The notes under the pieces: model-generated
The model's input: the letters and a program-made list of their open reading frames with translations, nothing else
What the model was told of the DNA's origin: nothing
The model's database searches: none
Origin: Phragmites australis
Taxonomy: Eukaryota > Streptophyta > Magnoliopsida > Poales > Poaceae
DNA: 64,000 nt
Direction: 5' to 3'
NCBI RefSeq assembly: GCF_958298935.1
Contig: NC_084924.1
Location: 29,423,819 to 29,487,818 of the forward strand
Position numbers and translations under genes: made by a program
Shown here: positions 45,763 to 57,573 of the stretch, piece by piece
Position numbering within the stretch: the first letter of the stretch is position 1
How the letters are laid out: every line of letters begins with the position of its first letter

Positions 45763-47615
45763 GTCTGCATTAGCCCGGAGGAAGGTGATGAGCGCCGCTG
45801 GATTCGGATGACCTGGGAAGCGTGTTTGCCCACCACGACCTCCTTCGTGGGAACAGAGGCGTCGGCAGCGAGTCGGGGTTTGGATGAAGAGGGTCCCGGG
45901 CCCCCTGGGCAGCCTTCAACCTCGGCCTGAGCTGAGACCAAAGCCATGTACGACTGCTCGACGCAGGAAACGGCGCCGCTGGAGTCGGCAGTCACGGAGA
46001 TGGGGCCTGCTGGGCCCGGCATCTTAACCGTGAGATATGCATAATGGGCGGCCATCATGAATTTGGCGAGCGCCGGGCGCCCGAGGATGGCGTTGTAGGG
46101 GAGGGGGAGCTCCACGACATCGAAGAGGACGTTCTCTGTGCGGAAGTTGTCCCGACTCCTGAAGGTCACGGGTAGCTCAACCTGCCCGAGAGGCAGGGAG
46201 TGCCCGGGCGTCACTCCGTAGAATGGAAGCGACGACTTTAGGCGCCTGGAGGGCACCTGCAACTTCTCGAAGGCCTCCTTGGATAAGAGGTTGAGGCCTG
46301 CACCCCCATCGATCAGCACTCTGCTGACCTTGACATTGCAGATGGTGGGGGACACCACCAGGGGTAGTCGCCCCACGGCTGCAGTACTCGCGGGGTGATC
46401 GGCCATGTTGAACGTGATCGGGGCGTCCGACCACCTCAGGGGCCTGGCGGCCTCCTCGCTCGGGGTTGCCGAGCACACCTTGCGCCACATAGTCTTGATG
46501 CCACGCCGTGAGGAAGGCGTGTAGGCGCCTCCGTCGATGAAGGCGACTGTATGCTCGGGCTCTTGGAAGCCGAGCTCGGCGTTGCCGGGGGCGGCCTCAG
46601 CATTGCCTCCCCCGCGGGACTCATCGCGCTCCCTCTGGCGCTGCTCGACGAGGCCTTTGACCGTACGACACTCCGTGAGATCGTGCCATCTAGTCTGGTG
46701 TATGGGGCACCATTTGCCTGGCTCGGGCCCCGATGGAGCGGGGGCCCTCGCTGGAGCAGGAGCCCGGGCGGATGCCGGGGCTCTTGCGGGAGCTGGTGCC
46801 CTTGCGGGTGCCGGGGCCCTCATGGGAGCCGGAGCCCTAGGAGGGGCCCTGGCCGGGGGCCTTGCGGGCGTAGGCCGCCGGTCGGCGGCTGCCAGGCGTT
46901 CTTGCCGGCGGTCGGGCTCTTGGGCCGGCCTATGGGCAGGGCCCCGGGCCGGCTCGAGAGGAGCGGCTTCACGCTTTCTTCTCTTTTTCTTTTCCCGCCG
47001 GTCGGAGTGGGAAGAACTTGGTTGGTCGGCGGCAGGGCACTCAGGGCGCAGGGCATGCCAAGCCCGAGCCTCCGCCGCCTTGGCGCACTTGTCGGCCAGT
47101 GAGAAGAGTTCCGCAGTGGTTTTGATTTCGTGCGTACCCATCTTTTCGAGCATCCGCTCGTCGCGGACGCCCTGTCGGAAGGCGACGATGACAACGTGGG
47201 GGGCTATCCGCGGGATGGTGTTGCGGACCATGCTGAAACGCTGGATGAAGCGTCGCAACGTCTCCCCCTCTTGTTGCTTGATGGTGTGGAGGTCGCACTC
47301 CAAGCCAGGGCGCGTGAACGTGCCCTGAAAGTTAGCCACAAACTGGTGGCAGAGGTCATCCCAGGAGCTAATAGATCCCGAGGGTAAGTTCATGAGCCAA
47401 GAACGGGCGTAGCCCCTCAAGGCAACATAGAAATAATTCGCCATCACCTTTTCACTGCCTCCGGCCGCTTGGACGGCCGTAGTGTATATTTGGAGGAACT
47501 CGACGGGGTCGATGGACCCGTCGTACTTCTCTGGCAGCTCAGGGCGGAACTTGGAGGGCCATTTGACCCGTCGGAGTTCACTAGAGAAGGCACGGCAGCC
47601 GGTGCCGTACCCCAT
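45714..47615 (-). pseudogene. gag (C-terminal part) and protease of element D
   Basis: A 633-codon frame. The capsid region shows WPSKFRPELPEKYDGSIDPVEF, LPSGSISSWDDLCHQF and RRFIQRFSMVRNTI. A basic stretch (REKKKRRKRE) and a repeat of (R)APAPA units (46740-46860) follow, then CPIHQTRWHDLTECRTV, a degenerate zinc-knuckle-like motif, and the protease site VSRVLIDGGAGLNLLS with YNAILGRPAL. It ends out of frame with reverse transcriptase. Confidence 0.87.
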
Positions 47616-48340
47616 GGCGCGGGTGGCATTCCTTGGCGGTGAATGCCGGTGAGCCGGGGATTCCTGGCGATTGTGGGCCGGAAAAGAGGAAGCCTGGTCC
47701 TCAGCCTCGGCCTCCTGCCGGGTTTCCCGCTGGCGCTCGAGGGTGACACACGCATCTTCGTGGCCCTCCGCTCGTTGAGACGCAAGCGGAGGTCCTGGGC
47801 TTCGAATGCGGCCAGGGGGGTGGCGCTCCGCATGGAGGCCCCCCGGCCCGTGCGAACGTTGCCCGTTGAAGAGCCGGTTCTGGCAGCGCCACGCTGGGTG
47901 GTGGCGCGAGAACTCCCGGCCAGCACCTGGCAGTGAGCAGTGCCGACAAGGGCAGCGACGTCTTGGATCCAGCGGCCTTCCGGAGTGTTCAGCGTTGCCT
48001 GGACGGGCGGATGCCTGAGGAGAGCGTGCACCGCAAGCAGCGCACTCCCGGGGCAGGCCTCGCCGAAGGCGAGCCTACGCCGGAGAGGCACCCGGCGCTG
48101 TCCAGAGGCGGACCTGGCGGCCCGGGTTTCAACCACCTGGTGGGGGTCGGACGGTGCACCGACGGCGGCGGCGGCGGCGCTGCTGGGCCCAGCGCCCTGG
48201 TCCCCTTGGGAGGGGAACGCCGCGCGTGCAGATAGTGGCTGCTGCTGGGACGCAGCAGCGACTGGGGCCTCCTGGACGACCGGCAGCATTTCCTCGCTGG
48301 AAGTGGAGCCGGAACGCTGGAGACGGTGTCCACCGGCCAT
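47616..48340 (-). pseudogene. gag N-terminus of element D
   Basis: The frame starts at ATG 48340 (MAGGHRLQRSGSTSSEEML). It is rich in Ala, Gln and Pro, then basic, and runs in a different phase from the rest of gag. A frameshift therefore lies between about 47570 and 47700. Its GC content is high and it produces long chance frames on the plus strand. Confidence 0.65.
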
Positions 48341-48383
48341 TTTTCTTGCGGAAGAAAATAAACAAACAGATTCAGGGATGTTC

Positions 48384-48402
48384 CCCCCTACCTGGCGCGC
48401 CA
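48384..48402 (-). other. Primer-binding site of element D
   Basis: Minus-strand TGGCGCGCCAGGTAGGGGG, two bases inside the 5' LTR. It differs from the tRNA-Met type of the other elements. The tRNA used (an Arg-type tRNA is my guess) should be checked against tRNA 3' ends. Confidence 0.65.
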
Positions 48403-48404
48403 AC

Positions 48405-49866
48405 TGTCAGAGGATTAACTCATGTCGCAGGGATCCCGAGAGACCCCTTTTTAGAGATTCGACCGGGGGGATGATCCTGAATAAGTTCGTCGGAGAAATG
48501 AATGAGAGTAAATGCAACGGCCGGTGGTGGGGGATGAGGACCTAGTGCAAAAGGAAGTAAGTGCACCGGAGTTTAGACAGGTTCGGGCCGCACGGGGGCG
48601 TAATTCCCTACTCCTGTATGGATGCAATAACTGTCTTGAGGGAGATCTCTCAAGGATGTAGCTGGTTACAAGAAATATGATCTAACTAAGAGTTTGAGGC
48701 TCTCTCTGCCTCCGCTAGAACTACGCTCTGCTCTTGCGCTTTGTGTTCCTCTATGGTTCGGCTTCTGATGCCTGTTCTTTGGTTCCATCTTCGTTGTCCC
48801 TGTTGGCCTTCTTTGTCTATCCTTCACTTGTCCCTGTTCCTCTGTGCCACCGGCTCTTTTAAGCACTTGCCGGCTACGACATGCCCCGAACGGGAAGGAA
48901 GGGGGCACAAGTTCCAAGATGCCATCACTGGGAAAGGCGTCATCATTTCTTCTGGGCGAAGTGACCGGAGGGTGGAAAAATGCCGCCCGCCCGGCCACCT
49001 ATCACTGTGGACGCCCTGGCAATGGGCGCCATGGAGGGGGCCCACCGGGCAGCCACAGAGCAACCTGGCGTGCCCGCCCTGTCTTGTTCCTCTGCCACAG
49101 TAGGGCAGCAGACGGAACGCGATCCTTGCGATGATACCGGCGATACGGGAAGGGACCCGTGCAATTAATAGCCCCACGCCCCTCTGCCAAAGCATGGCAG
49201 GGACTGACGCTGCGGCGGGAGCAGTTGGATGTGTCAGGCCACGCACGCTCATTAAATGCGGCCTCAGACCTCTGACTGGAGGACACCTCATCGGTGGGCC
49301 CCTCGGGGGCCTTTCTAGGTCGTCGGGGAACTGAGTGCTCGGGGGTACTGTTCACCTCCCCGAGCACTCTCTCCCGAGAACTCTTGCACGATCCTTCGGG
49401 GAACCGAGTGCTCGGGGGCCGCCACATGCAGCCCCGAGCGCTCTCTCCTGAGCACTCTTGCACGATCCTTCGGGGAACCGAGTTCTCGAGGGCCGCCACG
49501 TGCAGCCCCGAGCGCTCTCTCCCGAGCACTCTTTGTGTGGAACCTCAGGGAACCGAGCGCTCGGGGGCTGCTGCTCGCAGCCCCGAGCACTCTCTCCCGG
49601 TACTTTAGCTCTTCTGGTCATCGGGGGACTAGGGTGCTCGAGGGTGACTTGGCACCGGCCCGAGCACTTTTCTTCTCGGTACTTATACTCCGCGGATCAT
49701 CGGGGAACTGGGGTGCTCGCGGACCAATGACTGTGGCCCCGAGCACCTTCTCCCGGGACTCGAACTCTCCTTACCCCGCGGGAGAGACCTCGCGGGATGG
49801 CGACACGTGGCGGATGGCTGGCCTGGCCTCGGGACTCAGGGACCCCCAGTTCCTGATACACCGATA
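48405..49866 (-). repeat. 5' LTR of element D
   Basis: Full-length partner of 35527-36914. It contains an additional tandem unit of about 75 bases at roughly 49437-49511, with CCGAGCGCTCTCTC, GCACGATCCTTCGGGG and GCCGCCACGTGCAGC. This explains its greater length. Confidence 0.92.
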
Positions 49867-49871
49867 GGTAC

Positions 49872-50041
49872 CCATCTGTACCTTACACACTTCCATAGTG
49901 TGCGCCAAGAGATCACTACAAGGCTTTTCCAAAGAGTCTCCTAGTATGTACTTGCCAACTGAGGTTTCACCGCCGTACATAAGTAGAGTAACCCTCTACC
50001 CCAGAAGCCCCCTCTTGTGCCAGGTAGAATCGGGAAGTACC
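49872..50041 (-). repeat. LTR fragment E (right part)
   Basis: Continues E after element D, with CCATCTGTACCTTACACACTT matching 62493-62513. It then has sequence absent from element C's 5' LTR (TGCCAACTGAGGTTTCACCG near 49950). It ends near 50041, where the integrase frame of C resumes. E totals about 780 bases, so it is truncated. No target duplication is recognisable. Confidence 0.65.
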
Positions 50042-50663
50042 CCTTCCTTCTCTATGAAGCTTCAAATGGAGACATTTTAAGCCTGGCTTGGTAGCTGTTA
50101 TTATAGGAAAATTCTGCATATGGTAAGCTTTTATCCCAATTCTGCTTGCACTTCAAGGTACAGGCTCTCAACATATCTTCTAATACTTGGTTGGTCCTCT
50201 TTGTCTACCCATCGGTTTGAGGGTGATATGCAGAACTAAAGTTTAGCTTAGTGTAAAAGGATTCACGCAGTTTCTACTAAAAGCGAGAGGTAAATTGGGT
50301 ACCTCAATCTAATATGATCTTCTTGGGTACACCATGTAGGCACACAATTCTTGACATATACAGCTCGGCAAGTTTTGCACTTGAATATGTTGTCTTAACT
50401 GGGATAAAATGCGCAACTTTTGTTAGACGATCCACCACTACCCAGGTGGAATTAAAGCCTACTTGGGTACAGGGTAGCCGAATAATAAAATCCATACCGA
50501 TTTCTTCCCACTTCCTCTCAGGAATCATCAAGGGCTGCAATAATCCTACCAATCTTTGATGTTCTGCCTTTACTTTCTGACAGGTGTCACACAAAGCTAC
50601 ATATTCTGCGACATCTCTCTTCATACCATACCACCAATTATATTCTTTCAGATCTAGATACAT
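50042..50663 (-). pseudogene. Integrase core of element C (broken)
   Basis: The minus-strand frame [30 protein letters not shown] gives the zinc-binding part. It is followed by WEEIGMDFIIRLPCT (first Asp), FIPVKTTYSSAKLAELYMSRIVCLHGVPKKI and LD-stop-GTQF. Further stops follow toward LPYAEFSYNNSYQARLKMSPFEA. The right edge is the CACTA insertion: TSD CAT at 50661-50663 lies within the codons of KMYLDLKE, and the matching STYSIHPGSTKM is at 59130-59165. Confidence 0.82.
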
Positions 50664-50950
50664 CACTACACCATGACATAGTATATAGAGCAATCCAACT
50701 GCCCTAGAAAGTAGCCTTCCATGGTGCTTTAACTGTCGGGAAATTTATCCCCGACACTTATTGCCTGCCCTAGATTGTGCTGTTGGGAAAGACATTTCCC
50801 GGCAGATATTCAGATTACCGGCAGATATCTGCCCTAGATTATCTGTTTTTCACTGGCAGTTGAAATCATACCCGGCAGTTATTTTTACCACGACAATCAC
50901 AATATCCCCGGCAGTTATAACTATCCCTGGCAGATATATTGACAACATTT
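50664..50950. repeat. CACTA left terminal and subterminal repeats
   Basis: The terminal CACTACACC is followed by direct and inverted copies of CGGCAG (near 50732 inverted, then 50803, 50820, 50873, 50913) and of CTGCCCTAGA (50700, 50764, 50829). In En/Spm such subterminal copies bind the element's second protein. Confidence 0.8.
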
Positions 50951-51454
50951 GCATGATTCTAGCAGATTTTTCGCAAGTTTCTTTCTTTTAGGATTTTTTT
51001 TATTCAATCAGGTTTAAGTGCAAAAAATATATATTCTGGTATTAAACTTGTATCACTCAAAACACAGGTCATTTTGTCAATTCAAGCATGCACAACACAA
51101 AAATAAAATCTAGCTTCTTAATAGAATAGTTCATAGCCAGCACATCACAAGTATATATGAGCATTAGTTACATCAGCCAGAGAATGCAGTAGTCAGGAGC
51201 ATTCTACTAGCCCAAAGCATCCCAACTGATAGAAGTCCAATCAATCAAAAGCTTGCCAAGTTCATGGAAATGTTCCAAGTTCTACCACAATATCATTCTA
51301 GCTTTGACATACAAAGTATCGAGACAAAAGTTGTCGACAATATTGACAACATCACATAAACACCTTGCTGCGTAAATCATGTTGTAGTCACCTTGATGTC
51401 TTCCTATCTTCTTTCATCTAGTGATTAGAATAGGACAGATTAGTAAACATTTGT
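50951..51454 (-). other. CACTA region between subterminal repeats and the TNP1-like gene
   Basis: AT-rich, about 500 bases, with no clear coding frame apart from the last bases. It probably contains the 3' UTR of the Transposase_24-like gene. Confidence 0.4.
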
Positions 51455-54152
51455 TCAGGGAACAATGAATAGATGGAATATGAACAAAAGTAGAATGATT
51501 ACATGCTGACGTGGCCATGCAATAGATCTCCCGTAAGTATCAACCATGATCTTCATATCTCCATAAGGACGAGGTAGTTCAGCACTCCTTTTCAGCACAT
51601 GATTAATGACAACTTCGCAGAATTCGATGCCCAACAGAGTACCACCAACTTTTCTCATAGGATCAGTTGATAGAATGGTAGCCTTTGCCACAAGGACATC
51701 ATGTAACCCAACAGTAGAGAACAATATAACCTCTTTCCCACCCTGAAAAAAGTTATCATTGAACATATTCTTGCAAAATCTAGTCAATAAAGTGCAAAAT
51801 AGTATGGAGCAAACCAACAGTGAATGAGATATGTAAAAACTTACTCCTACATATCCCTTTTGTGTAGGAACTACACGCCTATTCAATGTCTACAAATAAA
51901 ATAGAAAATACACTACATTAGATATGGACTGCACATTACAGAGGCAAAGAATATATTTTTCTTTGAGTATAATGTACCACCTCATAGAACATGTTTTCTG
52001 CAGCAATGGACTCTGCCTCCACATTGCCACTTTCATCTTGTTGATCCTATAATAGGCCAATAAAAATTAATGTGAAAACACACATTGTCCTTCTCTACCA
52101 TAGAATTGATAACATAGTATTGTATTTCATTATACCTGATGCACTGGGGAATTAGATGCATAACGTGGACTAATATGTGCATGTCCTCCCATATGAGAAT
52201 TAGCAAGTATCAATTCTTTCATCTCTGCTAGTTGTTGAGAAAGTGCATCAATTTTTCTATCACTATCTTCTTTCATAGTTCCAAGGCACCCTAGCAGAAA
52301 TTCTTTGTCAAGTTCAGCTTGTCGACAACCTTCAATGGCCATTTGGAGCTTGGTTGATCTGTACTTCAATTTCCCGGGCATTTCCAAATTGCCTAGTGTT
52401 GGGCCTAGACCTACAGAACGCACATACCCATTCTTCTCAGGTCCAAAGACACGTGGCATCAGGTCACCTTCCTTTATGCTTTTTTCTGTCCACTCAGGAT
52501 GATCTTCAGCGGCATCTTGAAGTGCTTTCTACAAATATGAAAAGTATATAAAGCTGTTGTTCCATACATCAATATGTGCATACTTATTGATACGTACAAT
52601 CTGAGCTTCTGCTCCATTTGAAGGAAGTCCATTCTTACGAGTGTGTGTTTTGATGTACACCTCATCTCTACGGGGCGCTACACCATCCTCCATGTGCTAC
52701 ATTCAAATGGAAAATTCAAGATCTATATACAACATAAGGTCCCAACCGCTAAGACATTTTCTTTATGAATATGAGTATGTTCATTGTCAAGTTTCAGCAT
52801 TAATTAATCTGATAGATAGAAAAGTCTCAAAGTGCACTAGTTGTATTATTAGAAGAAACATATCTACATACCAATTCATGAGTGACACGGGCATGACTTT
52901 TGCTGCTAGATGTATGCAACGCTGACATCTTTGCACGATTAGCTTTTCCTCTCTCACTGCGTTCCTAAATAATAATGGAAGTTGTATTAAAAGGTACAGC
53001 TGAATAATAAAACATGTATTAATCATGTTGGGCTTACTTTGGCTATGGGGCTTCTCCAATGCTTAATAAGCCATTTCCAGTCGCTTTCATTAACCTCCTT
53101 AGGACAGGCAACAATAAGTTCTTTATCGGTCTTATTTTCATCAAAATATGTTGCCTTCAAATCAGCCTTAAAATCCTTCCATTTCTTGGCAGCGGTTCCC
53201 ATGACCCAGTCCCGTACTCTTTCATCTACCGCATAGAATAACTTGTTTGCCAAAAGTGGTGCACAATTAGACCCAAACCAAAACTGTAGAAGTGAATCAT
53301 GTGAAATTGGCACTACACAGCGAAGATGTATTTAAGACAATACCTTTAAGTTGCTCCACATTTTCAACTTCTCGCTTGGGTCAACCAACCTCCAATCCAT
53401 ATGTGCAAGTGATATTTTCTTAGATTTCACCATTGTAGAGACAAAATTAGCAAATTCTGTAGCATTGTCACCAACAGGTTGTCCATGCTCATTGATCTGC
53501 AACTGGATTGGGGGCTGATTTCCCCTAGACCAAATATTGTGCTTTTTAGTACGCTTCCTGCCTTCTCTTTTCTTTGCTTGTCCACCATTCAATCCAAGAT
53601 CTAGACATAAATAGCATGTAGTAAGCTCTAGTGTATTAATTTGAAAGGCTAAATCATGATTTTTACTAATATAGGTACCTGCATTTTCTTCAATGGCAGC
53701 ATCCTCTTCTGACAGGTCATTAGGGACATATTCAGCATTTCTATTCTCATCATGCATGTAATCATCATTTACACCAGACCGCAAGTTTGAACATCCAATT
53801 TCTACTTCCATTGGGTCAGTATCTAAGCCAACTCTTGTGGACCTGGACTGCAGGTTTCGATGCCCAAGTTCTGCTTCTATTGGCTCAATTTCAGCACAAC
53901 CCATTGCCTAAAGGAAGGTAGAATTAATTTCCTCTCAACAACTACCATATATATTGCAATTGCGAGGAAGAGATACCTAACCTTTCTCTTTCCTTTTGGC
54001 TGATTAGAAGAGCCAGATCCATGATTGCCCTCCACTCCTATAGCCAACTCCCTTTTCTTAGCAATGAGAGTTTGCAGGGCTGCATTGTTTCTTCTAATTC
54101 TTTCTGCCCTTTCTTCTTCGTATTTATTCCCTCTTCCTACTCTGCTTACCAT
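51455..54152 (-). CDS. CACTA second gene: Transposase_24 (Ptta/En/Spm, TNP1-like) protein, multi-exon
   Basis: Probably the element's terminal DNA-binding protein. Exon 1 (54152-53982) starts MVSRVGRGNKYEEERAERIR and ends at a GTTAGG donor. Exon 2 (53907-53679) is acidic. Exon 3 (53600-53344) has HNIWSRGNQPPIQLQINEHG and DNATEFANFVSTMVKSKKISL...DWR, the family signature. Later exons hold WVMGTAAKKWKDFKADLK and WLIKHWRSP (53280-53040), then RGKANRAKMSALHTSSSKSHARV (52970-52870), AEDHPEWTEKSI, a coiled-coil stretch (52460-52130) and a C-terminal region with STVGLHDVLVAKATI and GRSIAWPRQH (51750-51500). No stop was seen in the parts I could join. Several exon edges are approximate. Confidence 0.72.
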
Positions 54153-54189
54153 TTTTCCTCCTACAGAAAAAATATTTGCATCAGCAAAC

Positions 54190-57100
54190 TTATTCATAGT
54201 GCAAACTACTAGCATTATCTATAAATAAAGAAATAAAATTATGTAAAACTAAAGGAAAAGATAGCAGCCGAGAAGAGGGTAAAATGGCATACTTTTGTTT
54301 TTTATTTGCATCAACAAATGTTCCATCGATGTCTAACCTAGTTGGAGGCACATCTCCAGGCTCAATGCTAATGTTTATGTTACCGCCACCTATATCAGGG
54401 CATGCTACTACATGTTCATTTTCAGTCTCTAAATTTCCAATATGTACTTCAGCCATATCATAGAAGTCTCTTGGCTTTGACTGAATAACAGCTCTCCAAC
54501 CATTATCATCAGGGTCTTCAACATAGTATACTTGGGTCGCTTGAGATGCCAAAATGAAAGGTTCATCACTCAACTTAGCACCAGTATTGAATAAATGCCT
54601 GAAGTTAACATCTGTGATACCAAATTTATCAACTTTTACCCACTTATCTTGTACACGATTGTCAACCCAGTCACATTTGAAAAGCACAATATTTCCTTTG
54701 TGCAATGGTTAAACTATAATTTTTAGGATGTAAATTAATAAAATAACCCTATAGTGTATAGTAATAAGACAATTAGCATGTAGCATATCTTACCTCAAGT
54801 ATGGATCTATATGGTCATAATTAAATAAGACATATCTATGCGCTTGGAGCCATGTTTTGTAGTCCAAGGTCACAATACACTTGCCGGTCAAATGTCGACC
54901 CATATTATTGCAAAAGAATGGCATGGTGCTAAATGAAGTATTAGGATTAGCAACACCATTTCTTCATTTTTGGGTAAATCTAGTTTCACATCCTTCTAAA
55001 TAATGAGAGCAAAAAGTAAGACTCTCATCAAACACATAGCTTTCTGCAATAGATCCCTCAGGATGACTCTTGGTGCGTACATATCCCTTTAACCTCATTA
55101 AAAACCTACATATAATTGAGACTCTTGAGATTATAAATAGATAAATTACCATATGATACTGGTTGTTGATTTTTTTAATATTACCTTTCTACTGGATACA
55201 TGTTCCGGTAATGAACTGGACCAGCAAGCCTCGCTTGGGCAGGAAGATGTACCATTAAGTGAACCATAATATCAAAAAAGGCTGGTAGAAATATAGTTTC
55301 CAGAAGGCTTAACGTTTCAGCGATTTCTGCCTCTAACCTTTCCATATCACTTATGCAAATAATAGGAGAATAGATTTGCTTGAAGAAATTGCTCACACGA
55401 ATCAACGTTGCACTAACTCTTTCTGGCAATGTCTTTCGCACAACTAGTGGAACTAAGTGCTGTAAGAGGATGTGGTTGTCATGACTCTTTAGTCCAATTA
55501 TCCTTTTCTCTTTAACATGTATATGGTGGCGTATATCAGAGGCATAACCATATGGAAATTTTACTCCTTTCAGAACTTCACAAAACAATGTTTTCTCTTC
55601 AGAACTCATTGAGAAAGGTGCAGGAGGCAAAAAATAAGAATCTCCAACTTCAATAGGATGAAGATCTTTTCGTATATCTAGATTTTTGAGATCCATTCGA
55701 GCATTAAGATTATCTTTAGATTTCCCATCTATACCCAACAGTGTATTAATGATGTTGTCACATACATTTTTCTCAATGTGCATGGCGTCAAAGTTGTGTG
55801 GAAGCAACAAATCTTTCCAATATGGCAACCTAAACCAAATTGATTTCCTATTCCATATTATTTGTCTATCTTTGCCCTTGCCCTTGCCCTTGCCCTTGAC
55901 CTTGCCCTTGCCCTTGCCCTTGCCCTTTGTTTTTGGTTTTTTCTTGGTTGGGTCCTTTCCGAAATCTGAAGTCAAATCCTTTGTTTGATCCAAAACCTCT
56001 TCTCCAGTTAGTGGTTTCGGTGCAGTCCTTAACTCTATATTACCATCAAATGATGCTACATCAAACCTAAATTTGTGATTTGCATCTAGAAACCTCCGAT
56101 GACCCATGTAACAAGACTTGCTACCATTCTTCAAACGAAGAGAACAAGTATGCGAGTTGCAGTGAAAACAAGCTAACTTGCCTGAAGTTATACATCCAGA
56201 AACATAACCTAACCCTGGATAATCAGTAATAGTTGATAGTATGGCAGCATGTAACTGAAAGTGCTCAGCCCTTGAAGCATCATAAGTTCTAACCCCTTTC
56301 TCAAACATTTCTACCAAATCGTCTACTAGTGGTTCAAAATAGACATCCATATCCTTCCCAGGTGAATTTGGGCCCGGAATTAACAAGAAAAGTATGAAAT
56401 TTGGTTGTTTCATACATATCCAAGGGGGTAGGTTCAATGGAATTAGGACAATAGGCCAAATGCTATAGCTGCAGTTCATTGATCTAAATGGATTGAAGCC
56501 ATCTGTAGCTAAAGCTAGCCTAATATTGCGGCTATCTGCACCAAATTCTGGATATTTGAAATCAAAATCCTTCCAAACTAGAGAATCAGCTGGATGCCTC
56601 AATAATCCATCCTTTGTGCGCCCTTCATCATGCCACCGTGCATTAGTTGCAGTCTTCGGAGACATATACAGTTTTTGAAGCCTCTTCTTTATTGGAAAAT
56701 AGCGAAGAACCTTTCTGGGAACTCTATGAACATGTTTCCCTTCAAGATTTTTCTTCTCTGTTTTCCATCGTGAAGTTTTACATTTGGGACAAAAATCTGC
56801 CTTCTCATGCTCCTTCCAAAACAATATGCAGTCATTCTTGCATGCATGAATATTAACATATCCAAGCCCGAAGCATCTAACCATTTTCTTAGCTTCATGA
56901 AAGTTCATAGGTAATGCCGTGCCTTCAGGGAAAGCCTCTATAAGCAGCTCTAGTAGCATGTCAAAACTTCTATCACTCCAACCTCCAAGAAATTTAGTGT
57001 GGAGTAATTTAACTAGAAAGCAAAGCTTTGAGAAGCTTTTGCACCCTGGGTAAAGCTCTTCGTTGGCATCAGCTAATACTTGATAAATATCTTCGGCAAC

Positions 57101-57573
57101 TTCACATGGATCCTCCCCAACAACTTCATTATTTTCACTAAAATCCCCTCTTTCATCTAACCCATGCACTACATCACGAATCATATCAAACATTTCATCA
57201 TCTTGCTCTAAATTATCCTCTACTTGAACCTCATCACACTCATCACTATGTTGTGCAAAAGAAGACGATGCCTCTCCATGAAAAATCCATCTCTTATACC
57301 CTTTTAAAAATCCATCACATATTAAATGCACATAGACAACACTAGCTTCATTCCAGCAACTATTCACACATTTTTTGCAAGGGCATAAAATTGTGTTTGC
57401 TTTTGCCGAATGTGTAAAAGCATATTGTATAAATTCTTTCACCCCTTGTGCATATTCAGATGTGTGCCTACATTTAGTTACTTGTTATAAGATTGATCAT
57501 GAGAAAGTAATAGAAAATAAAAAAAATGTAAGCTTGTCATATACCTGGGAAGGTCCATCCATCTTTTATCCAT
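54190..57573 (-). CDS. CACTA transposase, TNP2-like (Transposase_21), multi-exon
   Basis: Exon 1 (57573-57545) encodes MDKRWMDLPR. A 77-base intron (57544-57468, GT...AG) joins it in frame to exon 2 (57467-55185): the Transpos_assoc-like start (HTSEYAQGVKEFIQYAF, then CPCKKC), then the transposase core with LLHTKFLGGWSDRSFDMLLELL, CPKCKTSRW, RHPADSLVWKDFDFKYPEF, LALATDGFNPF, GPNSPGKDMDVYFEPLVDDL, LGYVSGCITSGKLACFHC and LPHNFDAMHIEKNV. A DUF4218-like part follows (HLMVHLPAQARLAGPVHYRNM). Exon 3 (55105-54794) has GYVRTKSHPEGSIAESY and one in-frame TGA. A DUF4216-like exon (54714-about 54290) follows. A (KG)n insertion lies at 55873-55928. Nearly intact. Confidence 0.85.
55873..55928 (-). repeat. 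In-frame hexanucleotide repeat in the TNP2-like gene
   Basis: About nine copies of TTGCCC on the plus strand (one TTGACC) encode alternating Lys-Gly on the minus strand, between the Cys/His part and the LPYWKDLLLPHNFDAMH block. It does not break the frame. Confidence 0.85.

Larger units (their letters stand above)
35527..49866 (-). mobile_element. Element D: large Tat-like Ty3/gypsy retrotransposon with antisense gene
   Basis: A 14.34-kb minus-strand element with LTRs of 1388 and 1462 bases beginning TGTC and ending C(A/G)(A/T)A. It has a perfect target duplication GGTAC (35522-35526 and 49867-49871), a TGGCGCGCCAGG-type primer-binding site and a polypurine tract. The order from the right is gag, protease, reverse transcriptase/RNase H, a second archaeal-type RNase H and integrase, then a long 3' region with a gene on the opposite strand. 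The second RNase H and the long 3' region indicate the Tat clade (RIRE2/Grande-like). The GC content is much higher than in its surroundings. LTR differences number about 31 in the first 720 bases. Confidence 0.9.

Noticed and set aside
45714..45930. A possible programmed frameshift between protease and reverse transcriptase of element D
   Set aside because: No slippery heptamer or pseudoknot was apparent, and the other breaks in the element suggest a simple indel.
46537..48545. Plus-strand frames opposite gag of element D (up to 263 codons)
   Set aside because: The Ala/Gly-rich repeats are the complement of the (R)APAPA repeat in gag. No domain or independent support.
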